Shown piece after piece: positions 13,963 to 14,601 of a stretch of DNA of 14,601 nt. The DNA is taken from assembly GCA_023460175.1 (NCBI GenBank), contig JAEWRC010000065.1:1-14601 (forward strand), in the 5' to 3' direction. How positions within the stretch are numbered: position 1 is the stretch's first letter; each line of letters begins with the position of its first letter. Position numbers and translations under genes: made by a program. A model generated the notes under the pieces. That model did no database searches. It saw only the letters and a program-made list of their open reading frames with translations, and had not been told where the DNA came from. The stretch is from Actinomycetes bacterium (GTDB lineage: Bacteria > Actinomycetota > Actinomycetes > Mycobacteriales > Mycobacteriaceae).

Positions 13963-14601
13963 TCAGGCGGGGCAGTACGTGTCCGTGGACGGCGCCGCAC
14001 CGCTGGCGAGATACCCGAGCAGCACCGGCATGGCGCAGGGGGAGTAGACGCTGGCGCCGTGGCCGATGCCCTGCCACATCACCCGTTTGCTGGTGGCGCC
14101 CGCGTTGATCAGGGTCGCGGCGGTGGCCGCCACCCCCTCGGAGCCGACGATCGGATCGTTCTGGACGCCCAACAGCAGCACGTCCATGTCGAGGTTCTCC
14201 GGGTCCTTGGGCGCCTTGCCGCTGGGCCAGTTCAGGCACTTCACCAGGTCCAGCGCGCCCACCGCGCCGAACTGCGGATAGACCTTGGGCCAGGCGACGA
14301 CGAGTTCGCGGACCCGGTTGGGGGTGGGCCGGTTCAGCGCGTCGCTGCAGCGGTTGATGAACTGCCCGTCGCTCTGGCGGGTCGCCTGGGCGCGGTTGAT
14401 CAGCTCCAGGACGGGCCCGGCGTCGCCGGCGCGCGCCGCGGCCAGGATGTCGGCCAGCGCGTTGGTCGAGGCCACCCGGTCGCCGTCGGGGAAGCCCAGC
14501 GCCGTCACGATCCCGGTGGTCAGGGCCGCGACCGAGGAGCCGCCCGGCCCGCGGCCGTTGCGCGCGGCGTCGAGCAGCGCGTCGACGGCGGCCTTGGGGT
14601 C
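13963..14601 (-). CDS. TAP-like secreted alpha/beta hydrolase, C-terminal part, cut by the window edge
   Basis: The frame is open from the right edge to TGA at 13963, giving the last 212 residues of a larger protein; the start, any signal peptide and the nucleophile serine lie outside the window. An internal GTG at 14508 is not a credible start. The visible part resembles the C-terminus of tripeptidyl-aminopeptidase-like hydrolases. LLLGVQNDPIVGSEG holds the probable catalytic aspartate, and GIGHGASVYSPCAM the probable catalytic histidine. Cysteines in INRCSDAL, VKCLNWP, SPCAM and the terminal TYCPA suggest disulphides of an exported protein. By position it corresponds, from memory, to M. tuberculosis Rv2672, annotated as a possible secreted protease. 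It lies 36 bp upstream of aftC on the same strand. Peptidase versus esterase activity cannot be decided here. Confidence 0.82.
   Translation of the reverse strand, partial: DPKAAVDALLDAARNGRGPGGSSVAALTTGIVTALGFPDGDRVASTNALADILAAARAGDAGPVLELINRAQATRQSDGQFINRCSDALNRPTPNRVRELVVAWPKVYPQFGAVGALDLVKCLNWPSGKAPKDPENLDMDVLLLGVQNDPIVGSEGVAATAATLINAGATSKRVMWQGIGHGASVYSPCAMPVLLGYLASGAAPSTDTYCPA

Noticed and set aside
1..14601. Defence system, prophage, biosynthetic cluster or mobile element
   Set aside because: All genes recognised are core metabolism, RNA processing, envelope or repair genes in an order typical of mycobacteria. No integrase, transposase, attachment repeat or toxin-antitoxin pair was seen.

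Overview
The window is about 70 percent G+C, densely packed with genes, and reads as core chromosome of a mycobacterium, probably a rapid-growing Mycolicibacterium-type species. The strongest evidence is an AftC-type arabinofuranosyltransferase, found only in mycolic-acid bacteria, together with the gene order dxs, RNase D, DUF3000, hemE, hemY, chdC, msrB, aftC and a TAP-type hydrolase. From memory, the Mycobacterium tuberculosis stretch around Rv2672-Rv2682c has this order with relative orientations kept. I see no phage, IS element, CRISPR array, tRNA or rRNA. No gene-free stretch exceeds about 175 bases.

Layout. The left edge (1-1154, +) is the 3' part of a TrmA/RumA-type uracil-C5 RNA methyltransferase, followed by nhaA (+), a Na+/H+ antiporter with an acidic tail resembling a calcium-binding repeat. 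Its end overlaps the end of a polysaccharide pyruvyl transferase family gene (-). That gene is divergent from dxs (+), the first enzyme of the MEP isoprenoid pathway, across 174 bp containing short direct repeats. A secreted lipase follows dxs by 19 bp. It meets, stop codon on stop codon, a minus-strand pair: a DUF3000 gene and an RNase D-like exonuclease gene separated by 1 bp.

The centre-right (9040-12195, +) is a haem cluster: hemE, hemY (in Actinobacteria a coproporphyrinogen oxidase, CgoX) and chdC/hemQ (coproheme decarboxylase). These are three of the enzymes of the coproporphyrin-dependent route; ferrochelatase is not here. The right part (minus strand, transcribed leftward) is a TAP-type hydrolase cut by the window edge, aftC for arabinan branching, and msrB, which overlaps aftC by ATGA.

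Several genes (dxs, aftC, msrB, probably the DUF3000 gene and hemE) have a TANNNT -10 hexamer 6-8 bases before the start codon and no good Shine-Dalgarno, which suggests leaderless mRNAs. The most unusual spot is the hemE-hemY junction. A 17-bp tandem duplication there creates two tiny ORFs whose stops and starts interlock (TGATG, TGATG, GTGA) from the hemE stop to the hemY start, while hemE and hemY stay in one frame separated by a single TGA. I found no convincing new multi-gene system; the novelty is in junctions, tails and leaders.
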